A stretch of 64,000 nucleotides of DNA from Callorhinus ursinus. Lineage: Eukaryota; Chordata; Mammalia; Carnivora; Otariidae. A program made the translations under genes and the position numbers. The stretch is taken from contig NW_020312903.1 of the NCBI RefSeq assembly GCF_003265705.1, positions 22,942,194-23,006,193 on the forward strand, given 5' to 3'. Shown in pieces: positions 48,885-61,719 of the stretch (its first letter is position 1; every line of letters begins with the position of its first letter). The notes under the pieces were generated by a model, which worked only from the letters and a program-made list of their open reading frames with translations, did not search any database and was not told the origin of the DNA.

Positions 48885-49370
48885 CAGTAGACTCTGGTCT
48901 CCCTGCTTCTAGACATTCCCCCCAAGTCATTCACATATGCTGCAATAGTGATCTTTCCAAATGCGGACTTTATCATGATTTTCCTTCAGTGGGGTAGAAA
49001 GATCTCCATTTTCTGCCTCAGCCTACCTGCTGATGTGAACCTTCTGCTTTGATCATCTTGAGATTCTTATAATTATTTGAATGCAGCATTGCACATCTAT
49101 GCACATGCAATTCTTTCAGCTTATAATGCCAGTCCAGCCATCTGCACCCCATTCTTCCTGGGGTAATCTTCCTTACAAATCAGTTCGATGTTTCCTTTTC
49201 TTTGAATCCTGCTCTTCTCCCTCCTTCTCTACCTTAGAAAAAATGATTACACTCTCTTTTGTGCCTTTAACCTACCTCTCTGTTGGCCAATCACACTGTA
49301 ATACAATTATTTATTTTTCTAGCTGAACTCATACTTAATTAAGAGCTCCTTGGTTTACTATAACCATGTA
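48885..49370 (+). repeat. L2-like fragment
   Basis: A pyrimidine-rich body with CTGGGGTAATCTTCCTTACA and AATTAAGAGCTCCTTGG, suggestive of L2. Confidence 0.4.
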
Positions 49371-49699
49371 TCATTTAACTTTTCTTTTCCTATGGTAATG
49401 TAAAATGGTACAAAGGGAATTTGTTGGATTAAACTCTTGGCTAACTGCCTCTGCTGCCTGCTGTCTAGCATGTTCTTTAAGTGATATTGCTGCCTGCTGG
49501 CAAGCTTGCACTTTGAGCTGTGCTGCTTTGTGCTGCACTTGCTGAGTCCTACTGAGCCTCTGTCAGAGATTGAACCAACCTAAGTAGGAAGTTTTGATAA
49601 CTAACATTTAGGGACAGAAGTATGGGATGGAGGCCCTACTTAAAGTGGCTCTCGGGTCATGTATCTTAGACCAGACCTGCCTGTGTATCTCAGACTGAA

Positions 49700-52130
49700 T
49701 CATGTTTCCAGTTCTAGAATAAGCTGTGACTGATGCTAAGCTCAGGAGAAGGATTCTTACCCTGCGACCACTGGTCGTATGTCTCAAAAAGGAATTGGTT
49801 CTAGTTTCACAGAGAGCTCAGGATAAAGGAAGATACCCTGTGGAATATGCAGGCCCACTTCCGTCTTATACAGACCACTTATGGTTGGTCACTTATGTCA
49901 CCACACAGCAAGCTGCTGTCACACTCCTAAAAGCAGATGGTTCACTAGGACCCTAAAAATTGCCGTTGCTGATGCTATAGCCTGTGCATCCCTTGCCAAA
50001 AAATCCTGAACTTCAGAGTTATACAAAAAAACACCCATGACACCCCCAGGGCACAATCAAGGTATTAATTCACACGACTTAAACTTGGAGACCTTAGATC
50101 CTATAAAGTAGCCATTGCCATGCAGGTGGAGGGCTAATCCTGATGACACTGATTGGAGACTCTCTGAAGGAAGAAACTTAAAATACGAACAAGGTAGAAA
50201 AATAAAGAGAATTCCCTATTCCCACTGAAGTATATGCAATTACCACAAGAAAAAAAAAACTTTGGATGTAGAGGGAGAGGAAGTAAAAAAGTGCAACAGA
50301 TATCCGTAATTTGACCTAACTGGAAATCCAAAATGCAAAACTAAAAGAATGTATACAATAGAAAGATAAAAGGGTGCTGATCAGCTTTTGTGTCTCTACA
50401 ACTGAGGATCTAAATTACCTCCAACATCTGTTGAAATGTACCAATTTGCAAACTTTCATGACCTTAATCAATATTGGTGCTCAAGTTATACTTTGGGATA
50501 GCACTAAATTTGAACAAGTTGCCCCCTATGCTCTCAGGAGAGTTACTGAACAAAAAATAGAGGACAAATCCATATGTCTCACTTTAGCCATCAGAAAAAC
50601 TGCCTTGCCTAAATTCCCCATAGCCATGACATACTGATGACTTCCTCCTCCAAGGAGATTCACTTGATATACTCATTCAGGACATACAAATACTCACAAA
50701 GGAGTTCACGCATAAAAAAAAAGATGGCTCATTGAGCCATACTTTGTACACGACACCTTGGTTAAACTCCTGAAAATCAGGAGTAAACTAAAGGCCACTC
50801 CATCCCTAACATTGTCATAAAACAGCTATCGATGATTCTCTAAGCACCCATGGCCTTAAAACAAGCTCAACATCTTTTAGGCCTTTTTGTGTTCTGAAGG
50901 CAACATATTCCTCATTTTAAAAGTTTTCTTAAGTCTATTTATGCCATTTCTCACAAACTGACCCACCTTGAATGAGACTACCCACAACAAAAGGCTCTAG
51001 AATCTGTCCAACGTGCAATACAATCAGTCTCCTTAGCATTCCACCAGAGAAGAGACTTCATTTTTGTAGAGGCTTTAGCAACCTCCCCTAATACCTGTTG
51101 GAGTCTATGAATCCCCCATGATGGCCACAGGTTGCCTTTGGTTTTCAGGTGTAAAAAGTTCATCTCCTCAGCTGTATACTATATGCCATTAGAGGGTCAA
51201 TTGCTGACTGCCTATTGGGTCATCACAAGAACAAAGGCTCTCACAGGCCTTGACTGTGGCCGTCCATACACAGCTGTTCATAATAATTTGGATTATAAAA
51301 GCAACACCCCACAAAGCTCAGCAAGGTTACCAAGCCTCCTTGTTAAAACAGAAGTAGTACCCACAGGATAGAACCAACCTCGACCTTCTGGCATAACCCA
51401 CCTGCAGGATGGGGCGGTCTCCCCTGTCTTCAGTCCCTTGTCAGATGCCTCAGTTCTGGAAGAATTCACCCCTCTCACTGACCCTTTGCCTGACTGGGGA
51501 GCCCATTGGGAACAACTGAGTGAAAAGCAAAGGGAGTTTGTATACTTCATGGGTAACAGCACCACCAACACATGATGGATACTCACTGGAGAGCTGTTGG
51601 TTTAACTAGGATGCTACAAATCACGGATGGGAACCAAGGGTCAACACAACTGGCCAAATTTCATGCACTGGATGCCCTGGCCAAACTGGTACCATTTGTG
51701 CATTTTTACAAACTCTTAAGCTGATGTCATTGGCTGGTCCATCAACTCTAGGAACAACAATTCCTTAATCAACATTGCCTTGTTTAGGGTAAAGAATTCT
51801 GGGAATCTTTTGTCTCATAGATACCCAAAATATAAATCAAGATCTCCTGTGTCTCCACACATATGAAAGCCACAATACAAGGACTTACTAAGACACTCCC
51901 TATATCCTTCCAAGTTCCATACATTACTAAAAGTGAGCAAGACATGCATTTCACTTCACAGAATACACAATGATGAGCTCTTGAAAAAGACATTTAATGA
52001 CGCTTTCACCTCCCTTACTGGCCTCAGGCTACAGGTCTTATAGAGTACCGTAGTGACTTACTTAAGCAAGCTCAAATTCAATTAAATGAAACATGGCCCA
52101 TTTCAGTCAGTCAAATATCAGGGGTGAGTT
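49700..52130 (+). pseudogene. Endogenous retrovirus pol remnant, heavily broken
   Basis: This is a decayed retroviral pol-like region on the plus strand with many stops and frameshifts. 49726-49956 contains a GPLP motif and nearby W residues that look integrase-like. 50430-50540 is protease-like, where the usual active-site Asp-Thr-Gly reads NIG. Near 50628 the residues HTDDFLLQGDS resemble the catalytic DD motif of reverse transcriptase, with His in place of the usual Tyr. 51.13-51.26 kb resembles the connection and RNase H start, with a PLEGQLLTAYW stretch. No frame is intact enough to make a working enzyme. Similarity is judged by eye, so the class (gamma-like or ERVL-like) is not settled. 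No gag or env was recognised. Confidence 0.6.
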
Positions 52131-52480
52131 GTAATTAAGAGTCTGACTCCATTTTTAATGTTTGGCTGCTGACAGTTTCAAGCTTTACCACTCCCACTTC
52201 CCCTTATGTCCCACATGTGGTTAAGCTGATAAGAAAGCTCTGTACTTTAGCTCCAGTAGGAAGTTCACACCATGTAAGCCTGCCCCAGTGAGATGGTACT
52301 TTACCCCAACCCCATCATAAACACAATAAAAACCAAGCCAGTCTCCTTTTCCTTGCTCTCGCAAGCTGTTTTCAGACCTGCTTTGAAGCCTGCCTTGCTC
52401 TCGTTAGAAAGCTTCATTGTGTGAGTAATAAACCTTTTCACACCCACAACAGTTTCTATATTGTATCTCCATTTTCTATG
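52131..52480 (+). mobile_element. LTR-like 3' end of the broken retrovirus
   Basis: It directly follows the pol remnant. It has two polyadenylation-like signals (AATAAAAACC near 52325 and AATAAACCTTTT near 52427), a CT-rich segment and a terminal CACACCCACAACAG. This layout fits U3-R-U5 of an old LTR. I did not find a matching 5' LTR near 49.4 kb. Confidence 0.5.
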
Positions 52481-53329
52481 GAATTGAGTCTTATCTGCAA
52501 CTCCTACCTCAAAAGTAATAGTTAAAATAAAAATTCATCATTTCCACACTAGGTAGAGAGAAGTAGCTTTCAAAATACAAACGTACACATGCAAGAAGAT
52601 AAAAAGAGATGGAAGATTTAAAAAGTAATATTATCCTTGCTCCCAGCAAAGTTGGAGTAAACAGAAACCAGATTTAACTTATGAACTGAAACAACTAAAA
52701 CCTGTGCAACAATTAAATACCTGTGCAAAATGTATGAAACCATGGCTTTCCGACATTGGGCATCAGGCAACACCGAACAGTGATCACTGAGAGAGGAGGA
52801 ATAATAGTGTGGTGAGCATTTCAGTTGCCCCAGGTTACTCCTCTTGTGGAGGGGGAAACCCCAGACCAAGTCTGGTAATCCCCATGAGTTGAGGCGACAG
52901 GGCAGAGAGATGGGAGAGGCCAAGGCAGCCAGAGTTTGCAAGGCACAGTACTGAAGAATGGAGAGCTACAAGAGAAAGCTCCAGAGATCTGTAGAAAGTC
53001 CCCCTTAAATATTAAGTATTCATTAGTACATGCATGTACATATAAACTACCTGATGCTGGCAAAACAAAAAAACAAGCAAAAACACCAGAAAGGAACTAA
53101 GGAAACAATCTCCGAAATTCCCATAGGGCTAGGAATTGTTCATGTTCCCATAAGACACAGTGGAAAATTTTGTAATTTATAGGGCACTAGGTAAAGTATT
53201 CAGAAGGGTATTACCTCAGTAGTGGAGCAAAATAACCCTAGACTAAACCTTGCTATGCTTCATCCTCACAAAGCATAAAAACAATCTCAAAAGGAAGATA
53301 TATAATATGTATAAGACCTATACACTAAA

Positions 53330-54265
53330 AACTTCAAAACATTGCTGCAAAAAAAATTAAAGACCTGAGCAAATAGAGACATATACCATATTCATGGATC
53401 AGGTGACCAACATTGTTTAGATGTCATTTTCCCCCAAATTGATCTATAGATTAAATGCAATCCAAATAAAATCTCAATAAGCTTTTTTTGTAAAAATTCA
53501 AAGGACAGATAATCAGCCAAAGAATACAAGAACACTAATTCAAAGGGATACATGCACCCCAATGTTTATAGCAGCATTATTTACAATAGCCAAGATATGG
53601 AAACAGACCAAGTCTCCATCGATTGATGAATGGATAAAGAAGAGGTGATATCTGTCTATCTAACTAGATATCTACCTAATATCTATAATATATAAATTAT
53701 AGAATTATATATATAAATTATATATAATACATGCATTATATATAATTATATACATAAATTAAATATAATTTAAATATAAATAAATATAATTATATATAAT
53801 TTATATATAATGTATAAATTATATATATCTTATATAGAGAGATTATATTAATAGATATATTTATATAATTCAGTCATAAAAAAGAATGAAATTTTGCCAT
53901 TTGCAACAACATGGATGGAGCTAGAACATATAATGCTAAGCAAAATAAGTCAGTCAGAGAAAGACAAATACCATATGATTTTAGTCATATGTGGAGTTTA
54001 AGAAACAAAACAAACAAGTAAAGGGAAAAATAGGAGAAAGAGAGACAAATCAAGAAACAGTTTCTTAATTATAGAGAACAAACTGATGGTTACCAGAGGG
54101 GAGGCGGGGAGGATGGCTTAAATAGGTGATGGTTATTAAGGAGTACACTTGTCATGACGAGCACATGGTGATGTATAGAAGTGTTGAATTACCATATTGT
54201 ACAAGTGAAACTAATACAGCTCTGTATGTTAGCTAACTGGAATTAAAATAAAGACTTTAAAAAAA
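53330..54265 (+). mobile_element. Old L1 ORF2 and 3' end, split by AT-rich microsatellite
   Basis: An ORF2 segment at 53.33-53.53 kb is followed by CATGCACCCCAATGTTTATA and ATGGATGGAGCTAGAACATA, and a single-module 3' tail ending AATTAAAATAAAGAC. Positions 53650-53870 between the ORF2 parts are almost pure A/T. Confidence 0.85.
53650..53870. repeat. AT-rich microsatellite inside L1
   Basis: A mix of TATATAAATTATATATAA-type units, over 200 nt with almost no G or C. Confidence 0.92.
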
Positions 54266-54417
54266 GACAGATGACAAAGAGGGGAATATTTTATAAATAA
54301 ATAAATAATAGTATATTAATAATAACTAATATCAATCCACAAGAACCTTATAAAGTAATGTTTACGTTTTGGTAGTAATTTAATAAGATAGGAGATCAGT
54401 AAAAGTTTTGTAATCAT

Positions 54418-54482
54418 AATATAATATATATTACATATAATCATATAATAATATATATATTTGTGGATTATATATATAATCA
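54418..54482. repeat. AT-rich microsatellite
   Basis: ATATAATATATATTACATAT and neighbouring units. Confidence 0.85.
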
Positions 54483-54559
54483 ACAAAACAACTTTGATAA
54501 AGATGAAATGAAGCTGAGGGATTTACCCTTATTCCAAAAATTAAAAAGTTACAATAACT

Positions 54560-56640
54560 AAACACAGTTTTATATCACTATAAAGATAGACAATGAGATC
54601 AGCAAAATGAAATAGCAAGTACAGACATAGACCAGTACATATATGGTCAATTAGTTTTCAACAAAGGTGCCAAGGCAGTTCAGTGGAGATATTATAATCT
54701 TCTTAACAAATGGTGTTGGAACAACTGGATAGCCACATAATTAAGAAATGCACCTTACCCTTTACCTCATGACATAAACAAAAATTAACTTGAAATGGAT
54801 CATAGACCTTAAATTAAGAGCTAAAATTTCTAGAAGAAAATATAGGAGATCTTCATCACCTTGGTTTTTGCAAACCAATCTTTTTGCAAAGATTTCTTAT
54901 ATATAACACAAAAGATACAAACTATAAAGTCATTATATATAACACAAAAGACACAAACTATAGTCATTTTATTTTATATTGTAATAGACAATCTACTAAA
55001 ACTCATTCAAGAGAAAGTGATAATCTAGATAGTCATACACCTATTAAAGAAATCAAATTCAAAAATATTTCAACAAAGCAAACTCCAAGCCCAAATGGTT
55101 TCACTAGCAAATTCTACTAAACTTTTGAAGAATAAACAATACCAGTTCTACACTATCTTTTCCAGAAAAATGTAAGTGAAGATAACACTTTCAAACTAAT
55201 TTTAGTAGGCCAGCATTACTCTGATACCAAAAAAATTACAAGAAAATAAAGCTACAGAATAATATTGTCATAAATTTAGACTCAAAGATTTCCAAGCAAA
55301 CATTAGCAAACTGAATTCAGCAATGTTTTAAAAAGATAATGTATCATGACTGAGTGAGGTTTATCGTGGGAATGCAATGCTGGATCAACACTCAAAAATC
55401 AATATAATGCATCATATTAACGTACTAAAGAAAGACCACATGATCATATGAGGAAATGCAGAAAAGGCTTTGACAAAATTCACAATTTTTTCATGATTAA
55501 AAAAACTTTAAAAAGTCAAAATAAAAGGAAAATTCCTTAACCTGGTAAAGGGAATTTATAAAATACCAACAACTAAGATAATAATGCCAAAAATCTGAAT
55601 GTGTTCCCTTTAAGATAAGGAACAAGGCAAGGATGTCTGCTCTCACATTTCTTTTCAATATGCCTGAAGATTCTGACCATAGCAATAAAGCAAGAGAATA
55701 AAAAGGAAAGGCATGCTTTCAGTTTGAAAAAGAAGTAAAACTATCTCTATATACAGGTGACATAATTTTCTCTGTAGAAGAATTCCAAAATATATTCAAA
55801 AATTGCTGGAATCACTAAGTAAATTTAACAGGGTCATCAATATAATAATTCATCTGTGTGTCCATATATTATGAATGTACAAGTGAAAACTGAAATTTTG
55901 AAAAATACTACTTAGAACTCCAAAAAAGGTTTAATACTGAGGTGTAAATCTGACAAAAATACATGCATGGTATGTATGCATGTATGCATGTATGTATGCT
56001 GAAAACTTCAAAACACTGATGAAAGAAATTGAAGAAGACATTTAAAAATATGGAAAGATATACAGATCCATGAATTGAAAGACAGATTATTGTCAAGATG
56101 TCAATTCTCCCCTAATTGACCTGTAGATTTAATGAAGTCCCAATAAAAAACCCAGAAGAATAATTCTTCTTCCCAGAAGATATAAAAAGCTACTTCTAAA
56201 GTTTAAATGGAAAAGTAAAAGAATGAGAACAACCAAAAGAATTCAAAGCCAAAGGAAGATCAAAGTTGGAGGACCCACAGTATCTGATTTTTCAGACTTA
56301 TATAAATTTACAGTGATCAAAACAGGACAGTATTAGTGAAAGGACAATGATCAATGGAACAGAACAGAGAAAATCTAAAAAGAAAATATAGACACAAATA
56401 TTGTCAGTTCGTTTTTGGCAATAGTGTGGAAACAGTTCTGTGGAGATAGGGTTTCTTTTCAACAAATGGCATAAAACAATTGGTTATCCATAGACCAAGA
56501 AAGAAAAAAAAAATTGACCTTAACCTATACTTCACTTTTCATACAAAAGAGTAACTCAGAATGGATCACGGACCTAAATGTAAATGTAAAACTATAAAAT
56601 TGTAAAAGACAACAAAGGAAGGAAGCTAAGTATAGGGATG
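54560..56640 (+). mobile_element. Old L1 ORF2 fragments
   Basis: Plus-strand L1 ORF2 in an order that does not match one element. 54.56-54.88 kb holds a late ORF2 region (TGGTGTTGGAACAACTGGAT). 55.0-56.6 kb then restarts further upstream in ORF2 (CCAAATGGTTTCACTAGCAA) and runs back to the same late region at 56.4 kb. Frames are broken throughout. Confidence 0.8.
55965..56000 (+). repeat. (ATGT/ATGC)n short tandem
   Basis: GGTATGTATGCATGTATGCA type units within the L1 remnant. Confidence 0.85.
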
Positions 56641-57431
56641 GATGATGATGACAGTATCCTAATTAACATCTGCTACAAATGCGTTTTCATTTTCCCAATT
56701 GCTTAGAGAAGATTCTATTCATCAAACTGAAGAGGGGTTTCTCAAAAACTCTCTGTCCACTGAAAGAAGTGATAGGAACTTCCAAGATAAGGCACTTGGC
56801 ATTGAGTTTCACGACGAGGATGTCCTATTAGGAACATACTCAGGAAAATCTATTAAATGATACTCTCCAAGTCTGCCAGGAGTCATTGCCAAAATAAAGT
56901 TACTTATTGCCTCATAGTTTTCCAGAACAAACTTACTATAGCCTTTGCTCCATTCTTTTTAGCTTCGTACTTTTATAGCTATAAGTCTTGTTGATGACAT
57001 GTTGCAACCTGATCAGGAACATTAAATGCCATCCACAGTTGACCTTTATCATTTTCATATCTTAATTCCCCAGTATAGTTACTCTGAGACCCTCTCCAAA
57101 AATTAGCACGATTTATGAAACATGACATGACTCTGGTTGCCCTATATTTGGACACATCATCTTCCAAGGATGCTTTACTTCATTAGGTAAATCAATGTTT
57201 CCATCTGATAGGCTATAATTTAAAAAATTAATAAATAAAAAACTCTCAGAGTCAAAGGTTATTGCTAGTCAACAAATGAAAAAACTACAGTAGAAAGAGT
57301 TGAACATTTATGTAGTGGAGGAGCTTTCTCTTTATTATGGTTGAAAACAGTTTGTAAAGTATTATGAGAAGCAATTCTCGAGTGGCTGGGAGATACTTAC
57401 AATTGCCCAGGCGTCTTGCCCTTACTTTGCC

Positions 57432-57457
57432 TTTTTTTTTTTTTTTTTTTTTTTTTT
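57432..57457 (+). repeat. Poly-T tract, 26 nt
   Basis: A pure T run with no transposon body that I can attach to it on either side. Confidence 0.95.
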
Positions 57458-58329
57458 ACTAGGTGGTGACATGCTAAACAAAATTATCTCCGCAGTTTCC
57501 TGCTATTGATTTTTTGGAGAACAAGCAAAGCAATGTTGGTCAGATAAGGTACTATGTGGTGGCGGTGTCAAGTTGTACTTCACTATCATTTTATAGCTTA
57601 AAGAGACACGTCAAATAGTAAAAAGTAGAAGATAAGATGATTTTTAAAAATCATCAAAGTGAGCTTTCCTTGAAGAAAAAAATTAATTCTATACTTAGCA
57701 AGGGAAACTTTTATTGAAAAATTAAATATGAGATCAAATTACCCCTCACATGCTATCTAGTTTTACTGATTTTATTTAGGTTTCCAATATTCCTTTTCTT
57801 GTTTGATGAAACCAATTCATAGTTTATTGCCATGTTTAAGTCTTGCCTCCTGCACTCAGTCCTCTATAAAGAGATCTCTCAAAATCAAATCTGATTTCAA
57901 CATTCTTGATTTTTTTCAAAAAGATTCCTAATGACTCTTTCAAAAAATCAAAACCAAGATTTCTAGGCTGTGACCTAGCCATTTCACAGTCCAGCAGTGG
58001 TCCTGTCTTTGGAGAGTCTCCACCCCCACCACTGTCCCCAGCTCACACCTTTCACTCTACCAAGGCTGGATTGTTACTTTTTACTGGAAAAGTTAGACCT
58101 TTCCCACTCGATGACTTACAGGAAAGGGACTAAAATGAGAAGAGCAAGGTGCTTGCTTCAAGCACCAAGTTTAAAGGGGGCAAAAAAAGCTCGGGAATCA
58201 AGACAAATATTTTAATGCAATACTTTAAAAATCTAAATCAATGCAAAAAATTAATAATAAGCAAAAATCAAAATTTTAAATAAAGACAGTATCAGTTATC
58301 CTTCCTGAATTTCATTCTGCTTAGGGAAG

Positions 58330-58590
58330 CCTTACTTACATTCAAAAACTAACTTGAATATTATCTTTCTAAGGAAAATTCTCCTGCCTTCCCAGAGGGT
58401 GGCACTTCTCTCTGCCCCTACTCTAACGCCATTCAACTCTTCTCTAATTGGCATCATATCTATCTCTCCACTTACAACCCTTCCCAGTGAACTGTGAGAA
58501 CCTTTAAACCATCCCTGTATTCCAGGGATTACTACATGTTAGGAATTCCACAAATAGCTCCTGTATGAATGAATAGTTAGGCTATGGTAA
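58330..58590 (+). repeat. L2 3' end fragment
   Basis: TTCTCCTGCCTTCCCAGAGG, then AACTGTGAGAACCTTTAAAC and a late GTATGAATGAATAG. Confidence 0.6.
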
Positions 58591-58599
58591 GTAGAGAGT

Positions 58600-58790
58600 A
58601 AGACAAAAAATTTAGAGTCAGAAAGAGAAATTTCAATTCCACCTCCACAACTGATATATTTATCAATTTTTTAATGCTGGGTATATCTCTGAGTGTCAGT
58701 TTCCTTACCTTTGGAGTGGGAATGATCTTACTACCACAGGAGTTTTGAAAGCTGGGGGCTTATCAAATGTTTGGAAAGAGTAGTCAAATA
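58600..58790 (+). repeat. MIR-like fragment
   Basis: TTTAGAGTCAGAAAGAG, CTGAGTGTCAGTTTCCTTAC and GGAGTGGGAATGATCTTACT. Confidence 0.6.
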
Positions 58791-59505
58791 AAGAGAATAG
58801 ATACTTATTTATTCCTATGAAGTGGATAAGGTGAAGAGAGAGAATGGAGACTGTGGCTTACCCAGCCAAAATAACTACATGTCTGAAAACAGAGGCAGGA
58901 AAAGCATCAAGCAAGTTGTTTGGGGAACTGCAGATGGTTTAGCATGGCTTCATGTGAACAGCAAAGGAATATCATAGAAGTAGATAGGAAACAAAGTAAG
59001 CAGAATCCAGACCCTGGGTGAGGCTCTTGTCTGATATTACATCTGGGAATGGCATAACTGAGTTAACCCTGAGTTAACAAGAACAAGTTTCTGCCAAAAT
59101 TATAATTGGATTCATGGGCTAAGTGGAGTTTGGCTAGGGAGAAAAAATTAAATTAAGCCATTATACATACAAGTTTAGGAACTACTGTCTATTTCATATA
59201 TACCATGGCATAGGATTGAGATACTGGGAAAGTAGAGTATATAAGATTTGGTAACAGACTGCAAGGAGGCAGGGAAGTAATTGTGAGTGTGGTATTTAGA
59301 TTAGAAGTATAAGTTGTGAGAAAGTATAATAGATAAATAGAAACACCAGGATTTTACATTTTTCTTATATAAAATGGGCACCAAATTTCTGGTTTTAGTG
59401 GTAATCTCTTTCCTCAAAACACCTGTTCTATACTTTTATCCAAGGGTTGCTTAGATTTCAAATGTCTTTCTTGTCTTACTGCACAAAGCAAGTAAACATG
59501 AAGAA

Positions 59506-59563
59506 AGAAGGAAGGAAGGAAGGAAGGAAGGAAGGAAGGAAGGAAGGAAGGAANNNNNNNNNN

Positions 59564-59610
<47 letters not shown>

Positions 59611-59690
59611 GAGAAAGAAAGAAAGAAAAGAAAAAAGGAGGGAGGAAGGAAGGGAGAAAGGGAGGAAGGGAGACGAAGGAAGAAAAAAGC
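59506..59690 (+). repeat. (GGAA)n to (GAAA)n array with internal gap
   Basis: GGAA units precede ten N at 59554-59563, GAAA units follow, then mixed GGAG/GAAG. The unit type changes across the gap, so the joined length is unknown. Confidence 0.95.
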
Positions 59691-59829
59691 AACTATAACC
59701 CAGATAAAATCATTTTCCAAACAAAAAGGTAAATGTATGAAAATATAAATTAAAAAATAAGATATCACTAATACAGCAAAGCTTGCATTTGAAAAGAAAG
59801 CATATTAGCACCACCAGTTTCTCAATTTA

Positions 59830-60250
59830 TATGTTGATTCTACAGTAGGAAGTTGTATCGGGGTCTTGACGGAACACAAATGGCATATCCAAAGGGGTAA
59901 TTGAAGAAGGTTTAGTGAAGGGGCTATCTACCAAGATATGGGTGGATTAAGGGAACCGAACAAGTACTGATGGAACACCACAGGACTAGCAACACTGGGA
60001 AGCTATTACCAGCTCTAGGCCAAGAGAGGGAGCAGTTACCAGAACTCAAGGCAAACTGTAGCTGTAGCTCTAGGAAAGGGCTACCAGATCAGAGCTGTGA
60101 CTTCAAGAATGTGGCCATTGCCAATTGTTAAGCCTGCAGGGCCATAACCTAACCCTCACTTCCTAGTCTCTAACGACCTGCTGATGGGTCCCATTGACTG
60201 AATTCTAATGGAATCCAGAAGGCAATAGAACTCAGTTGATGTTGTTCATT
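59830..60250 (+). other. Unassigned repeat-like block
   Basis: It has the texture of a decayed dispersed repeat (GGGGCTATCTACCAAGATAT, ACACTGGGAAGCTATTACCA) but I cannot place its family. Confidence 0.3.
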
Positions 60251-60976
60251 GAGGCCAGTCTGAGACACAGCACAGGGGAAAACAGGGACTAGTGGGGGTA
60301 GGGGGAAATGGAGGATATCCAGCTCCCTGATGGCAGAAACCCTTTGTCATACATCTCTGTACACACATCCTCATCACCTCTCCTCAGCATCAGATATAAT
60401 GTTTTGCACATGCTTAGCCTTCAGTAAATGCTTAATGAATAAAAACATAATGGCATATCCGTTCTCAGCAAGGATTGGAATAAACAGTGAAAAAAAGATC
60501 AGAAGACGGGAGGAAAGCAAAGCACATCTAAGCTCCGCCTCGCTGGGTTCTCTTTCCATTTTTACAAATCTATAAAGAATCCTAGAAGACAAGATACCAG
60601 ATGGAAGTGAAAGAAGAGATAATTTTCACATTTTTTAAGCATCCAGGCCTCTTTCCCTAGTCTCCCACAAAGGGGGAAAGCACTATTGTGGGATGACCTA
60701 AATGTATTCATTTTGACATCGTCTCCACATTTTTCTAATCCCCCTCTAGCCTTGGAATGCCCTCTCTAGTCCTCTCCATTAATCTTCACTGAATATCCTC
60801 TTCAGGCCAAGAATTTTTTCCCTTATATTCCTTCTCTGTATTAGTGCACACTATCATTATGTATTTATTTGCTTTTATTGTATTTTGTATCTTTATGTGT
60901 TTATTTGCTTTAAAATAGCCTTCTTGTTTTTTAGGTATATACACCCTGAAATAGTACTCTGAAGGAGAAGAGGAAA

Positions 60977-61493
60977 GAAGTCAATCAGAGAAAGACATGT
61001 ATCACATGACCTCACTGATATGAGGAATTCTTAATCTCAGGAAACAAACTGAGTGTTACTGGAGTGGTTGGGGGTGGGAGGGATGGGGTGGCTGGGTGAT
61101 AGACATTGGGGAGGGTATGTGCTACGGTGAGCGCTGTGAATTGTGCAAGACTGTTGAATCACAGATCTGTACTTCTGAAACAAATAATGAAACATATTTT
61201 AAGAAAAAAGAAAAAGAAGAAGATAACAGGAGAGGAAGAAAAGGGGAGTATGTCAGAGGGGGAGACGAACCATGAGAGATGATGGACTCTGAAAAACAAA
61301 CTGAGGGTTCTAGAGGGGAGGGGGGTAGGGGGATGGGTTAGCCTGGTGATGGGTATTGAGGAGGGCACGTTCTGCATGGAGCACTGGGTGTTATGAACAA
61401 ACAATGAATCATGGAACACTGCATCAAAAACTAATGATGTAATATATGGTGATTAACATAACAATAAAAAATTAAAAAAAATAAAAAAAAAGA
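60977..61493 (+). mobile_element. L1 ORF2 end plus dimeric 3' tail
   Basis: AGAAGTCAATCAGAGAAAGA is the ORF2 end. Module 1 follows (AACAAACTGAGTGTTACTGG, about 61043) and then module 2 (AACAAACTGAGGGTTCTAGA, about 61297). The end is ATTAACATAACAATAAAAAA. This is the longest copy of the young tail type in the window. Confidence 0.9.
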
Positions 61494-61534
61494 AATGTAA
61501 CATAAATTCAAAATATACCATATGACAAATGTTT

Positions 61535-61660
61535 TTTAAGTGCTATCTCTTTATTCTTCACAATTATCCAGCAGAGATACCCTTAATCTCTACTCATAGA
61601 TAAAGAAACTGAGGACAGCCCATTTTCTCAACACTATGCTATAAAGCCAAGATTTAATGT
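61535..61660 (+). repeat. MIR-like fragment
   Basis: TATCTCTTTATTCTTCACAA, ATAGATAAAGAAACTGAGG and CTATAAAGCCAAGATTTAAT. Confidence 0.6.
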
Positions 61661-61719
61661 ACCATATTCTTGCCATGAAAAAAAGTCACAAACTCCCACC
61701 CTCTATTCTCACTCCCCAG

